Source: Nocardia paucivorans NBRC 100373 (GTDB taxonomy: Bacteria > Actinomycetota > Actinomycetes > Mycobacteriales > Mycobacteriaceae). Taken from it: 64,000 bases of DNA. A model generated the notes under the pieces. That model did no database searches. It saw only the letters and a list, made by a program, of their open reading frames with translations, and was not told the DNA's origin. A program made the position numbers and the translations under genes. Location of the stretch: positions 1 through 64,000 of the forward strand of contig NZ_BAGE01000040.1 of the NCBI RefSeq assembly GCF_000308675.1, read 5' to 3'. Shown here in pieces: positions 52,430 through 61,240 of this stretch. Positions within the stretch are counted from its first letter, which is position 1. Each line of letters starts with the position of its first letter.

Positions 52430-53173
52430 TCAGACGATTCCGCCGTTGGGGAAGATGACCTGACCGTTGATCCAACGGGCCGGGCCGGCGAGGAAAGCAG
52501 CAACCTCGGCGATGTCTTCCGGGGTGCCGAGACGTTCGAGTGGAGCCAGCTCGGCGAGGTGTTCGATGGTCTGTTCGTCCTTGCCGTCGAGAAACAGCGA
52601 GGTAGCGGTCGGACCGGGCGCGATCGCGTTGACGGTGATGCCCTTTCCACGCAGTTCACGGGCCAGGATGAGCGTCAAATTCTCGACGGCGGCCTTGGTT
52701 GCCGCGTACGGGGCGTATGTCGGGTGCTGAAGGCGGGTCTGACTGGTCGAGACGTTGATCAACGCACCCCCGTTTCGAAGCCGGTTGGCGGCGAGTCGGG
52801 AGACCACGAAGGTGCCGCGGACATTGGTGCGGTACATCCGGTCGAGGTCGGCCAGATCCAGGGTCGCGACCGTCGAGAGCACCATGATTCCCGCGGTGTT
52901 GACGATGACGTCGATCCCGCCGAATTCGGCTTCGACCACGTCGAAGACCTCGGCCATCGCGGACTCGTCGGCAACGTCACCACCGACCGCGAGTGCCCGC
53001 CCACCGCCGGTGGTGATCTTCTCGACGATCTGCCGCGCTCTTTGGGCATTGCCGGCGTAGTGGACGGCGACCACAAAGCCGTCGGCGACGAGCCGATCGA
53101 CCACGGCCCGGCCGATACCTCCGGTACCACCGGTTACGAGGGCCACGCGGGCGCTGCTGTCGACATAGGCCAT
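52430..53173 (-). CDS. Short-chain dehydrogenase/reductase, FabG-like
   Basis: A 247-residue SDR. It has TGGTGGIGRAV, VVAVHYAGNAQRARQ (the AVHYAGN strand suggests NADPH use), NTAGIMV in place of NNAG, a Ser in NVSTSQ and the YAATK catalytic motif. The end is RWINGQVIFPNGGIV. The start is ATG 53173. Two TetR-type operators lie directly upstream. The order SDR, SDR fragment, tetR, NTF2-like remnant on one strand suggests a small TetR-controlled operon. Confidence 0.9.
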   Translation of the reverse strand: MAYVDSSARVALVTGGTGGIGRAVVDRLVADGFVVAVHYAGNAQRARQIVEKITTGGGRALAVGGDVADESAMAEVFDVVEAEFGGIDVIVNTAGIMVLSTVATLDLADLDRMYRTNVRGTFVVSRLAANRLRNGGALINVSTSQTRLQHPTYAPYAATKAAVENLTLILARELRGKGITVNAIAPGPTATSLFLDGKDEQTIEHLAELAPLERLGTPEDIAEVAAFLAGPARWINGQVIFPNGGIV

Positions 53174-53188
53174 GATCCACTCCTGTCC

Positions 53189-53239
53189 GCTTATATGAAC
53201 GATAAGTCCATATAAGCACAATATGAACGATGCGTCCAT
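53189..53239. promoter_or_regulatory. Paired TetR-type operators upstream of the SDR
   Basis: ATGAACGATAAGTCCAT (53195-53211) and ATGAACGATGCGTCCAT (53223-53239) are two copies of the same 17-bp imperfect palindrome, 28 bases apart. The first is also inside a longer inverted repeat, GCTTATATG (53189-53197) and CATATAAGC (53209-53217). Read on the other strand, ATGGAC-N5-GTTCAT is a typical TetR-family operator form. They begin about 16 bases before the SDR start, a position suited to repression. Confidence 0.7.
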
Positions 53240-53623
53240 TAAAATTTTCGATTGTTTCCCCACCATCGTTCGGGCAGCCGGCAGACCGCCGCAGGTGGAT
53301 GGAGAAGCTGCCCGTCCGGTGTGCTCACCGATGAATACTCGGCCGGTTCGGCGATGTATTCGGCGATGTAGTGAGATAACGTCCCACCGCAGATTCCGCA
53401 GTTCGCGGCGCGCAGACGGCATGACGAACTCCGCCTATCGGTGAATACCGGCGTGGACGGCGAAATCGCAAGGCGGACCCGGGGGCTCCGTACACCGTTC
53501 CCAGAGGAGAAATCACAGGATGTACAAAGGTAACTCCTGAGGTTGTACACGGGTTGGTGGAGTCAACTGAAGACGGCTGCCGCTCGGCAGCACGAGTACG
53601 ATCCGGTCCGAGGAGCTCAGGCC
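53240..53623. other. No gene recognised between the TetR operators and the phosphatase
   Basis: About 380 bases without a recognisable gene. GATGTATTCGGCGATGTA near 53351-53370 contains a short direct duplication. Nothing else was seen. Confidence 0.4.
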
Positions 53624-54409
53624 ATGCATGCGATGACGACTTCGGCATCGGTCCGCCGCGAGATGCTGCGGCCCACCGGAACCTTGTGGAGTTCGTCGAG
53701 CAGGCGTGGCGCGCGCTCGGTCAATGCCGACGCGGTGGCTGCAGTGACCGACCCGGAGACGGGCCGCATCGCCTGCGTCGTGGCCGATGGTGTCGGCGAC
53801 CATCTGACGGCTGCGCGCGCAGCACGTGCTTGTGCCGCGGTCGCCGCGCGCGTCGGTGCCCGTACCGGCGCACGGGCCGGAATCCTCGCGGCACAACAAG
53901 AATTGCTACGAGAATTCCCGCAACCGGAGGCAGACAGCGTGCTGGTCGTCGCCGTGCTTCCGGCACCCGGTCGACCCGACGCACCATGCGACATCGCCTG
54001 GGTCGGCGACTGCCGCGCCTACCGGTGGAACGGGCGAGTGCTGCACCAGACCACCACCGACCACACCGTCGCCGAGCTCTGGCGGGCTCGCGCGCGCTCG
54101 CCCGAACCCCGGATGGAGCACATGGTCACCACATCGATACGCACCGCACGCCCGTTCGACATCGGGTACGCGGCCACGGGATCGAGCACCGGCAGGCTAC
54201 TGCTCTGCACCGATGGGGTGCACAGGTGTCTTGGTATCGCCACGATCAAAGCAATACTCGCGGACGACAGGTCGACCGGCTTCGCCGCAGACAGCCTGGT
54301 GGACACGGCACTGCGGAGGGGCGGAAGCGACAATGCCACCGCACTGATCGTGGACGGCGGACCGCTCCTCACCGGCCTGGACAGCGGTTCACTCGAAAGG
54401 CACGGATGA
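53624..54409 (+). CDS. PP2C-type Ser/Thr protein phosphatase
   Basis: A 261-residue PPM-family phosphatase. Conserved metal and phosphate elements are in order: Arg/Asn in GARSVNADAVAAV, the Asp-Gly pair in CVVADGVGDH, WVGDCRAYRWNGRVLHQTTT DH, LLLCTDGVHRCL and GGSDNATALIVDGG. ATG 53624 follows AGGAG with eight bases between. It lacks a membrane segment or extra domain, so it is probably a cytoplasmic phosphatase. No kinase gene is nearby. It ends just before a strong hairpin. Confidence 0.88.
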   Translation: MHAMTTSASVRREMLRPTGTLWSSSSRRGARSVNADAVAAVTDPETGRIACVVADGVGDHLTAARAARACAAVAARVGARTGARAGILAAQQELLREFPQPEADSVLVVAVLPAPGRPDAPCDIAWVGDCRAYRWNGRVLHQTTTDHTVAELWRARARSPEPRMEHMVTTSIRTARPFDIGYAATGSSTGRLLLCTDGVHRCLGIATIKAILADDRSTGFAADSLVDTALRRGGSDNATALIVDGGPLLTGLDSGSLERHG

Positions 54410-54415
54410 ATGCGT

Positions 54416-54446
54416 TCGGCCCACCCGGCGATGCCGGGTGGGCCGA
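54416..54446. terminator. Strong hairpin terminator between convergent genes
   Basis: CGGCCCACCCGGC (54417-54429) and GCCGGGTGGGCCG (54433-54445) form a perfect 13-bp GC stem with a three-base loop, extended by a T-A pair. There is no T-run. It lies between the phosphatase gene (+) and the acyl-CoA ligase gene (-). Confidence 0.8.
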
Positions 54447-54499
54447 CAGCGCGTGAGCGGAGCGCGCCTTGCTCACCACACCGGCCCGAGGCAAGGAGT

Positions 54500-56017
54500 T
54501 CAGGAGCCGCGTAGCTCGCGCTTGAGCAGCTTGCCGCTCTGGTTACGGGGCAAGGCGTCCACGAACCGCACCGCCTTGGGCACCTTGAACGGAGCCAAGC
54601 GCTGTTTGACGTGATCGATCAACTCGCTCTGGGTGAGCTCGTGTCCGTCCTTGAGTACGACAACCGCCGTCACGGCCTCGATCCATTTCTCGTCGGGGGT
54701 TCCGATAACAGCGACCTCGGCGATGGCCGGGTGCGTGTAGATCGCGTCCTCGACCTCACGCGAGGCCACGAGGATGCCACCGGTATTGATGACGTCCTTG
54801 ATTCGGTCGACGACGGTGATGAAACCTTCGGCGTCCCGGGTGACGAGGTCGCCGGAATGGAACCATCCGTCACGGAAGGCCTCCTCGGTCGCGTCCTGAT
54901 TGTCCCAGTACCCGAGGCACAGTTGCGGCGAACGGTAGAGGATCTCGCCGGGTTCGCCGTCGGGAACATCGTTGCCGTCGGCGTCGACGACCCGGGTCTC
55001 GACGAACAGCACCGGCCGCCCGCACGATGCGGGACGTGCGTCGTGTTCCTCGGGTCGCAGGACCGTGGCGAGCGGGCCGATCTCGGACTGACCGAAACAG
55101 TTGTAGAAGCCGAGTTCGGGATAACGGCTCCGGAGGCGTTCGAGGACGGTGACGGGCATGATCGATGCTCCGTACTGTGCCTTACGCAGAGACGACAGGT
55201 CGCGGGTGTCGAGATCCGGGTGATTGGCGAGCGGCACCCACACGGTCGGCGCGAGGAACAACGACCCGACGCGCTCCTCCTCCACGAACCGGAGGATCTC
55301 GGCGACGTCGGGAGCGGGCAGCAACCGAACGGTTGCGCCGACCGCGAAGTAGGGAAGCAGGAAGACGTGCATCGCGGCCGAGTGGTACAGCGGCATACAC
55401 ACGAGCGGATCGTCGTCGGCGGCCAGGTCGAGCGCCTCGATCGACGACATGTACTCGAAGATCAGGGCGCGGTGGGTCATCATGGCGCCCTTGGGCCTGG
55501 AGGTCGTACCCGAGGTGTAGAGCAGCTGCACGAGGTCGGTATCGGCCACCGGGACGTCGAGCGTCGGTATATCGCCGGACCGCGCCACCGACAGCAGGGA
55601 CCCGTCGGCGTCGCGAAGGGGCACGACGGTCTCGGCGGGCACGTCGGCCAGTATCTGTCGAAGGTTGTCCGTCAGGGCCGGATCGACCAGGACGGCCTGC
55701 GCCGCCGACTGACCGAGCAGGTACGACAGTTCCTCACCGCGCAGCGCGTAGTTGATCGGCACATGCACCAACCCGGCACGCGCGGCCGCGAGATATCCGA
55801 TGGCGTAGGCATCGGAATTGGTGCCGTAGGCCGCAACGCGGTCGCCTTTGCGCAGGCCACGGGACAGCAGATGAGCAGCAGCGCGCGTGACGGAGTCGTC
55901 GAGCTCTCGATAGGTGAACTGCCGGTCGCCGAACCGGAGCGCAACCCGGTTCGGATAGCGCGCCGCGGTGCGGCGCAGGATTCCGTCGACGGTACTCTGC
56001 CGCGGGTCGATATTCAT
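54500..56017 (-). CDS. AMP-forming acyl-CoA synthetase (FadD type)
   Basis: A 505-residue ANL-family ligase. It has the P-loop LLYTSGTTSRPKGAMMTHRA, PLYHSAAMHVFLLPYFAVGA, YNCFGQSEIGPLATVL, WFHSGDLVTRDAEGFITVVD RIKDVINTGGILVASREVED and the catalytic Lys in PRNQSGKLLKRELRGS. The motif FGQSE in place of YGMTE and the length are typical of medium-chain or long-chain FadD-type enzymes. The start is ATG 56017. A 15-bp tandem repeat lies 26-56 bases upstream. It activates a carboxylic acid; whether it serves the steroid cluster is unknown. Confidence 0.9.
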   Translation of the reverse strand: MNIDPRQSTVDGILRRTAARYPNRVALRFGDRQFTYRELDDSVTRAAAHLLSRGLRKGDRVAAYGTNSDAYAIGYLAAARAGLVHVPINYALRGEELSYLLGQSAAQAVLVDPALTDNLRQILADVPAETVVPLRDADGSLLSVARSGDIPTLDVPVADTDLVQLLYTSGTTSRPKGAMMTHRALIFEYMSSIEALDLAADDDPLVCMPLYHSAAMHVFLLPYFAVGATVRLLPAPDVAEILRFVEEERVGSLFLAPTVWVPLANHPDLDTRDLSSLRKAQYGASIMPVTVLERLRSRYPELGFYNCFGQSEIGPLATVLRPEEHDARPASCGRPVLFVETRVVDADGNDVPDGEPGEILYRSPQLCLGYWDNQDATEEAFRDGWFHSGDLVTRDAEGFITVVDRIKDVINTGGILVASREVEDAIYTHPAIAEVAVIGTPDEKWIEAVTAVVVLKDGHELTQSELIDHVKQRLAPFKVPKAVRFVDALPRNQSGKLLKRELRGS

Positions 56018-56043
56018 GCAGCGCAGGTTATAGGGCGTCCAAC

Positions 56044-56073
56044 TAAATAGTCCAGGGTTAAATAGTCCAGGGT
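56044..56073. repeat. 15-bp perfect tandem repeat upstream of the ligase
   Basis: TAAATAGTCCAGGGT occurs twice without a gap (56044-56058 and 56059-56073). A third related GTCCAAC lies at 56038-56044. Read toward the gene, TGGACTATTTA occurs twice in the promoter region. This may be a duplicated regulatory half-site or slippage. The remainder to 56416 has no recognised gene. Confidence 0.75.
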
Positions 56074-56416
56074 CGATATACCGTCCACCGCGGCCGAGCA
56101 GGCGGAACAGATCGGTACCGCCGGGATCCGCACCGGTCCTGCGTGGGGCTGCTCCATGGCCGATCGCCGCCGTTCGGGCATTGCGCCGATCGGCCACGGT
56201 TTCAATAGGAGCCTATCTTCCTCGAGTGTTTCGGTCGGAACCGCTGCAGGGTGGCGATTCCTTCGAAGCGGAATCCTGTTCCGAGGCGACCACGGTATTC
56301 GTGGTGCTCGGGTACGCCTGCCGCGATATCGAACAGAAGAGCTGCCCGATTTCACGGCCGAAGCCCTCCCACCGGCGAAATGGTCGGTCGGTGTCGTGCC
56401 GGGATTCGCCGGCGGT

Positions 56417-57145
56417 TCATGCAGCCCATACCGTTCCGCGTGCCTCGTACTCGAGCATCTCCTCCAATCCGGCCACCACGTCGGCGCCGAGTTCGCGGCG
56501 GGTCAGCCAGATGGCCAGTTCCAGCCCGGAGGTGATCCCGCCCGCTGTCACCAAGTTTCCGTCGTCGACCACGCGCGCGTTCTTGACCAGACCGCCCTGT
56601 TGCTCGAGTGTGGCTCGGGCGCGGTGATGAGTGGTGCAGGGCCGTCCCTTCACCAGTCCCGCTGCGCCCAGCAGAATGGCACCGGTGCACACCGATGTGA
56701 TGGTGAGGCCGTTTCGCGGGCAGTCCGCGAGCGCCCGTGGAAGGACGCCGCGGTCGATTTCCGACCAGATCCCTGGTTCGTCGCGTTGTGTGTAGCCGCC
56801 TCCGGGTACGACCACGATGTCCGCAGAGTGCGGCGCCCACGGTTTGGTGACCTGGATCTCGGTGCCGTATGCCGCGCGCACCAGCCCCGTCCGACCTGTT
56901 GTCACGAAGTCGACATCGACACTGCCGTCGGCGAGCACGCCCGCGGCGCAGAACACCTCGAAGGGCGCGATGAAATCCAACTCCTCGACACCGTCGTACA
57001 TCACGATATGGACCCGCAGTCGCTCTTTTCGAGCGTTCTCGACCGGAGGGCTCGTGTCATCTTCTCCTGCACTCGGCGCGCAGGCCGCCACTAAAGGGGC
57101 ACTGCCCGCCGCTGCGATCGCTTGCAGCGCACGCCTTCTGTCCAT
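56417..57145 (-). CDS. DJ-1/PfpI-family lipoprotein
   Basis: A 242-residue protein with an N-terminal lipoprotein signal (DRRRALQAIAAAGSAPLVAA C, lipobox LVAAC with C22). A DJ-1/PfpI domain follows: RVHIVMYDGVEELDFIAPFE VF, VVPGGGYTQRD and the nucleophile elbow SVCTGAILLGAAGLVKGR with C153. This is the same superfamily as the N-terminal domain of the divergent GlxA regulator at 57413. An exported, lipid-anchored member is unusual. Isonitrile hydratase-like proteins are among related enzymes; the activity here is unknown. Confidence 0.85.
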   Translation of the reverse strand: MDRRRALQAIAAAGSAPLVAACAPSAGEDDTSPPVENARKERLRVHIVMYDGVEELDFIAPFEVFCAAGVLADGSVDVDFVTTGRTGLVRAAYGTEIQVTKPWAPHSADIVVVPGGGYTQRDEPGIWSEIDRGVLPRALADCPRNGLTITSVCTGAILLGAAGLVKGRPCTTHHRARATLEQQGGLVKNARVVDDGNLVTAGGITSGLELAIWLTRRELGADVVAGLEEMLEYEARGTVWAA

Positions 57146-57412
57146 CTCTACTTTCTCGCCTCCTTACTCGTCGTCGACGGTTTTCTCGTCTGCGTGTTCT
57201 GCGGGCCCACCCGGGCGCGGTGGTGCTCACCCCGTCTCCCGGTAGGCCCTCGTCACCGAACCGACGAAGTCCCGGCCATCCACCCCGTCGTAGACGATCG
57301 TGTACGTGAAGATGTTCCGCTCCCCCGAAATCCATTGCGGGCGAGTCGAGTATCCCGGTGACCAGCACGGACGAACAGTGGCGTGAACGACACCTATGCG
57401 TAAGATCCGGCC

Positions 57413-58474
57413 ATGCATCGTGTCGCTGTACTTGCCATCGACGGAGTGGTGGGATTCGATCTGAGCATCCCGTGCCAGGTCTTTTCCCTCGCGCCCGGAT
57501 ACGAAGTCCGCGTCTGCGCCGAGCCGCGCGTGACGGCGACCGCCGCCGGACAGCAGGTTTTCCGGATCTCCTCGCAGTACAACCTCGACGATGCCGATGA
57601 CTCCGATACCGTAATCGTCCCCGGCGTCGACCTCGACCGGCCGTTGCCCACACGGGTCGTGTCCGTGGTACGCCGGGCCGCGGAGCGCGGCGCACGAGTC
57701 GCTTCGATCTGCACAGGGGCCTATGTTCTCGCGGCTGCGGGTTTGCTGGATGGCCGCACGGCAACGACGCACTGGGCTCTCGCCGACCACCTGGCCACCG
57801 AGTTTCCGGCCGTCACCGTGGATCCATCCATTCTGTTCGTCGACAACGGAAAGGTCCTGACATCGGCCGGTGTCGCCGCAGGGCTCGACCTGTGCCTGCA
57901 CATGGTGCGGTGTGACCATGGCGCGGCTGTGGCCGCCGATACGGCACGAATGATCGTGATGGCGCCCCAGCGGGCCGGTGGCCAAGCGCAATTCATCGAA
58001 CGTCACGAACCCATCGACAACTCCGATCCCCTGGGACCGGCCTTGCAGTGGATGCAGGACAATCTGGATACCCCGATGACGATCGCCGATATCGCCGCGA
58101 AAGCCTCGATGAGTACCCGCACGCTGTCCCGGCAGTTCCGTGCCCACACCGGAACGACCCCCGTGCAGTGGCTCGTCCACCGCCGACTGCAATACGCGCG
58201 CGAGCTACTCGAGACCACCGATCTCGCAGTGGAACGTATTGCTCGGGCCTCAGGGTTCGGATCGATCGAAACCATGCGACATCACTTCGCCCGGCATGTC
58301 GGCACCACGCCGACCGCATACCGCGTGGCATTCCAGCAGCGACATCCCCCGGCACATGAACAACGATACGAGGACGCCGACCGGCAGGCGAACCAACCGG
58401 CAACGATGTCACCAGGCGCCCACGCTGCCCGGCGGTCGGCCCAGGTGCCCCTCGGTTCCCATCGCGGCCCATGA
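57413..58474 (+). CDS. GlxA-family AraC regulator with DJ-1 domain
   Basis: A 353-residue regulator. The N-terminal DJ-1-like domain covers about residues 1-170 (VAVLAIDGVVGFDLSIPCQV FSLAP, VIVPGVDLDRP, ASICTGAYVLAAAGLLDGRT, C100). The C-terminal AraC helix-turn-helix pair follows (MTIADIAAKASMSTRTLSRQ FRAHTGTTPVQWLVHRRLQY ARELLETTDLAVERIARASG FGSIETMRHHF). It is divergent from the DJ-1 lipoprotein gene, which is a plausible target. The gap 57146-57412 also holds a short minus-strand frame ending GVDGRDFVGSVTRAYRETG that I cannot identify. Confidence 0.92.
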   Translation: MHRVAVLAIDGVVGFDLSIPCQVFSLAPGYEVRVCAEPRVTATAAGQQVFRISSQYNLDDADDSDTVIVPGVDLDRPLPTRVVSVVRRAAERGARVASICTGAYVLAAAGLLDGRTATTHWALADHLATEFPAVTVDPSILFVDNGKVLTSAGVAAGLDLCLHMVRCDHGAAVAADTARMIVMAPQRAGGQAQFIERHEPIDNSDPLGPALQWMQDNLDTPMTIADIAAKASMSTRTLSRQFRAHTGTTPVQWLVHRRLQYARELLETTDLAVERIARASGFGSIETMRHHFARHVGTTPTAYRVAFQQRHPPAHEQRYEDADRQANQPATMSPGAHAARRSAQVPLGSHRGP

Positions 58475-58589
58475 ATCGCAGTAACCCGATTCCACTGCCG
58501 ACCCATCCCGGCGCCTGCCCGTCGTGGACACGGACGTCGCGACGGGGGCACTCGCGAGCGCGGCCGAGTCGGCGTGACAGGCACCAGCA

Positions 58590-59095
58590 CCTGACAATAC
58601 GATTGCGTCGGTATCGGGGCGCTGGGTCAACATTTCGTGTGCCACGGTTCCCAGTACGGCGACCGGGTCCGGGGCGTCGACATCCAACAGGTGTGAACCG
58701 GTATCGCGGACAAGCCGTTTGGCGTGGTCATAGGATTCGTCCCAGGTTTCGCCGTGCCGGATCACGGCCGCACCGTAGTACACGAGCTTCGACACCGCGA
58801 GGACGGCGGTGTTACGAGGCACCACCACCATCAGCGAAACCTCGACCTCCCCACAGGCTTCGACATAGGCGATGCCGTGGTTGCCGGATGAGGCGATAAC
58901 GCAACGCGTTCCCACCGGCAGAGCCTCTACTCGATAACGCAGCAGTTGTGCTGCCCGATCCTTGATCGATCCCGTGTCCGGGGAGAGGTTTTCCAGCGCG
59001 AGACGCGGATCCACCGGTGTCTTCCAGACGAGGCCCCTGCTCAGGCCGACCATTCGGGTCAGTGGAAGACCGAACCCAGCGACGAGTTTCAGCAC
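58590..59095 (-). pseudogene. Truncated threonine-dehydratase/synthase-like PLP enzyme
   Basis: The fragment has LENLSPDTGSIKDRAAQLLR YRVEAL with the PLP Lys in SIKDRAA, CVIASSGNHGIAYVEACGEV with the SSGNHG phosphate-binding loop, VVVPRNTAVLAVSKLVYYGA AVI and HEMLTQRPDTDAIVLSGAG. At this point the usual GGGGLxxGI loop and the whole C-terminal half are replaced by unrelated sequence, and the N-terminus has no proper start. A real fold-type II enzyme has about 320 residues, so this is a decayed gene. Confidence 0.7.
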
Positions 59096-59425
59096 CTCCC
59101 AACGCTGTTCGGGGGTGGGCGCGCAGATGCGTGGATGCCATCTTCATCCCGCCGACCGCATCGATCTCTCGATACAACATGCCGATGGTACGTAGCGGAT
59201 CGATCATTTCCCTTCCGATACGGGACCTGACGATACAGGCGAACGCATGGTAAGGCAGCGAATATCCGGTGATATTCGTGTCGGTAGCCGCTCGGGAAAG
59301 CCCGCGTCGGCCCCGGGACCGATGGGGCAGGGTGCAGCTGTCGCCGTATGCACGTCCACCGACCGACACGAGCACGATCGCGACCGACATCGCGCGATCA
59401 TCGATCGATGTCGTGCGGATTGCCG
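59096..59425. other. No intact gene between two decayed PLP enzymes
   Basis: About 330 bases. A minus-strand frame containing SRIGREMIDPLRTIGMLYRE IDAVGGMKMASTHLRAHP looks protein-like but I do not recognise it. It may be more of a decayed neighbour. Confidence 0.35.
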
Positions 59426-60528
59426 TCAGGCACGGAACCTACGGGCGACGTCGGGCAGCGCGTCGGCCGGCCGATCGACGTGCTCGATGAGCGTGAATTG
59501 CGCCGGGGTGACCCGTACACAGTCGCCGTGGTCGACGCCGCCACGACGAACCGTGAAAATGCCGTACTTTTCCAGCAAATACCGGACGATGGCCTCATCG
59601 TCACCCTGAGAGGCCCGGCCCGAGATACGAAACGAGGTGATCGCTGCGTACATCGAGGGGTCCTCCGGTGTCAGGATCTCGATATTGTCGATGTGCCGGA
59701 CCCGGTCGACCCAGTGGTTGCGCAGACGACGAAGCCGGGCCTGCTCGACCGATGCCCCGAGCTCCGCGTGACAGTCCAAAGCGGTATCCACGGTGAGAAA
59801 TGTGGCTGCGTCCGATGTGCCGGAGTGCACCCGCGAGCGGATATCGTCGGCGGGATAGATCTCGTCGCCGAATGCGAGATCGATATCACCCAAGCGTTCC
59901 CGACGTATGTAGAGAAAACCGGCGCCGAGCGGCGCATTGATCCACTTGTGCAGGGAGAAGCCGACGAAATCCGCCCCCCCAGATCGGGAATGGTGAAATC
60001 GAGTTGTCCCCAGGAATGCGCGGCATCGACGATCACGTCCACTCCCCCGCTGTGCGGCCATGGCGACCACTTCCCGCACCGGCACGACCAATCCGGTGCG
60101 ATTGTTCATATGACTGAGCAGCAGCAGCCCGACGCGGGGGTGATCATGCAGGGCCCGCGCGTAGGTGTCGAGAACCGCCGCACCGGCCATGGCGGCAAGC
60201 TCAAGCTTTCGCCCGATATCTTCCAGCTCGGCCTTGTAGGACGTTCTGAGCAGGTAGGAGTTGGACTCGTTGAGCCGGTCCATATTGGTCAGGTAGGCCT
60301 GCCGCACAGGGGCCGGCATGATCCCGTAGTAGCCGTTTTCCAGATTGACGATGCCGGGAGTCGTGGGAGACCGACTCGCCACCCGCGTCCAGAACCGTTC
60401 GTCGCGTGCGAGTTCCTCGGGGGTGCAACCTTCGGGCGCCACGACCGGTTCGACCTCACGCGCCGTGATCCCGGGCCGATCGCTGCTCGATCCCCCGGAC
60501 ACCGGTAGACCCGCACCTATGACGACCA
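59426..60528 (-). pseudogene. Class V aminotransferase (isopenicillin-N-epimerase-like) with paired frameshifts
   Basis: Conserved segments include PGIVNLENGYYGIMPAPVRQ, NESNSYLLRTSYKAELEDIG, LLLSHMNNRTGLVVPVREVV AMAAQRG, GADFVGFSLHKWINAPLGAG FLYIRR with the PLP Lys in LHKW, and VHSGTSDAATFLTVDTAL. Between AMAAQRG and ADFVGF the open frame is nonsense, while another frame reads VDVIVDAAHSWGQLDFTIPD LG, which is exactly the missing PLP-Asp region. An extra G in a GGGGG run and two extra G in a GGGGGGG run explain it. So the frame is open overall but the essential Asp-Ala-Ala-His is lost. The N-terminus is fused to a terpene synthase remnant. Confidence 0.8.
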
Positions 60529-60975
60529 TGTACCGTGGCACGGTCGATGCCCAGTCGATGTTTTCGTGGATGACGTGCCCGAGGTCTCGGACGTATCGGC
60601 GAGTATCGAGGCCGAAGTTTCCGGTTCGTGCACTCAATGCGAGGAATCGACACATGATCCCGACCCCGGAGCGGGATTGCGCGATCGACAGCAACCTCGA
60701 GCGAACAACCGTCCTGTGCGGCGACAACCCCGATGATATTCCATTGATTCGTTTCACCCATGACAACGGTTTTGGCGAAGGAATGAAGGTCGTTGTCCAA
60801 TGCCGCTATCAGTCCGGTCATCTCGGACAGCGCTCGAATCGTGGGATTGTTGTACTCCGGGTCGGGAATCTCGTAGCCACCCACCAGCTCGATTGTCACC
60901 GTGACCACCTCACCGGCGATCGAAGGCGAGAAAGCACAGGGCGAAGCCATCCGCCCATTGCCGCGGGTGGTCGAT
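60529..60975 (-). pseudogene. C-terminal remnant of a class I terpene synthase
   Basis: In one frame: VTVTIELVGGYEIPDPEYNN PTIRALSEMTGLIAALDNDL HSFAKTVVMGETNQWNIIGV VAAQ. NDLHSFAK is the NSE metal-binding triad region (NDxxSxxKE) of bacterial terpene cyclases, with the final Glu replaced. After a shift near 60655 the sequence continues MCRFLALSARTG, YVRDLGHVIHENIDWASTVP RY, the usual end of the family (LGxxIRxNxxWSxxxxRY). The DDxxD-containing N-terminal half is not found. This frame then runs on into the aminotransferase remnant. Confidence 0.75.
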
Positions 60976-61240
60976 GACCACGGTGGCTGCCCGATAACGC
61001 GGGCATGTCGCGGAGGCCGGTTCGATTCCACCCCTGCCAGGGATAGTGATCGTGTCGACCGACGATAACGGTCACGAGGCCGTGGTACCCGATCGGCGCC
61101 CCACTCCTGGGTTGTCCGTAACCAGGCAGAGCCCGGCATATGGTCTTCGTCGACCTGGAGACCGCGCATCGGCCGGTACGGTTTCCGGATATGAGACGGT
61201 CGGGCATCGAGATCACCCGTGAAGCGTGACCGAGAACCGG

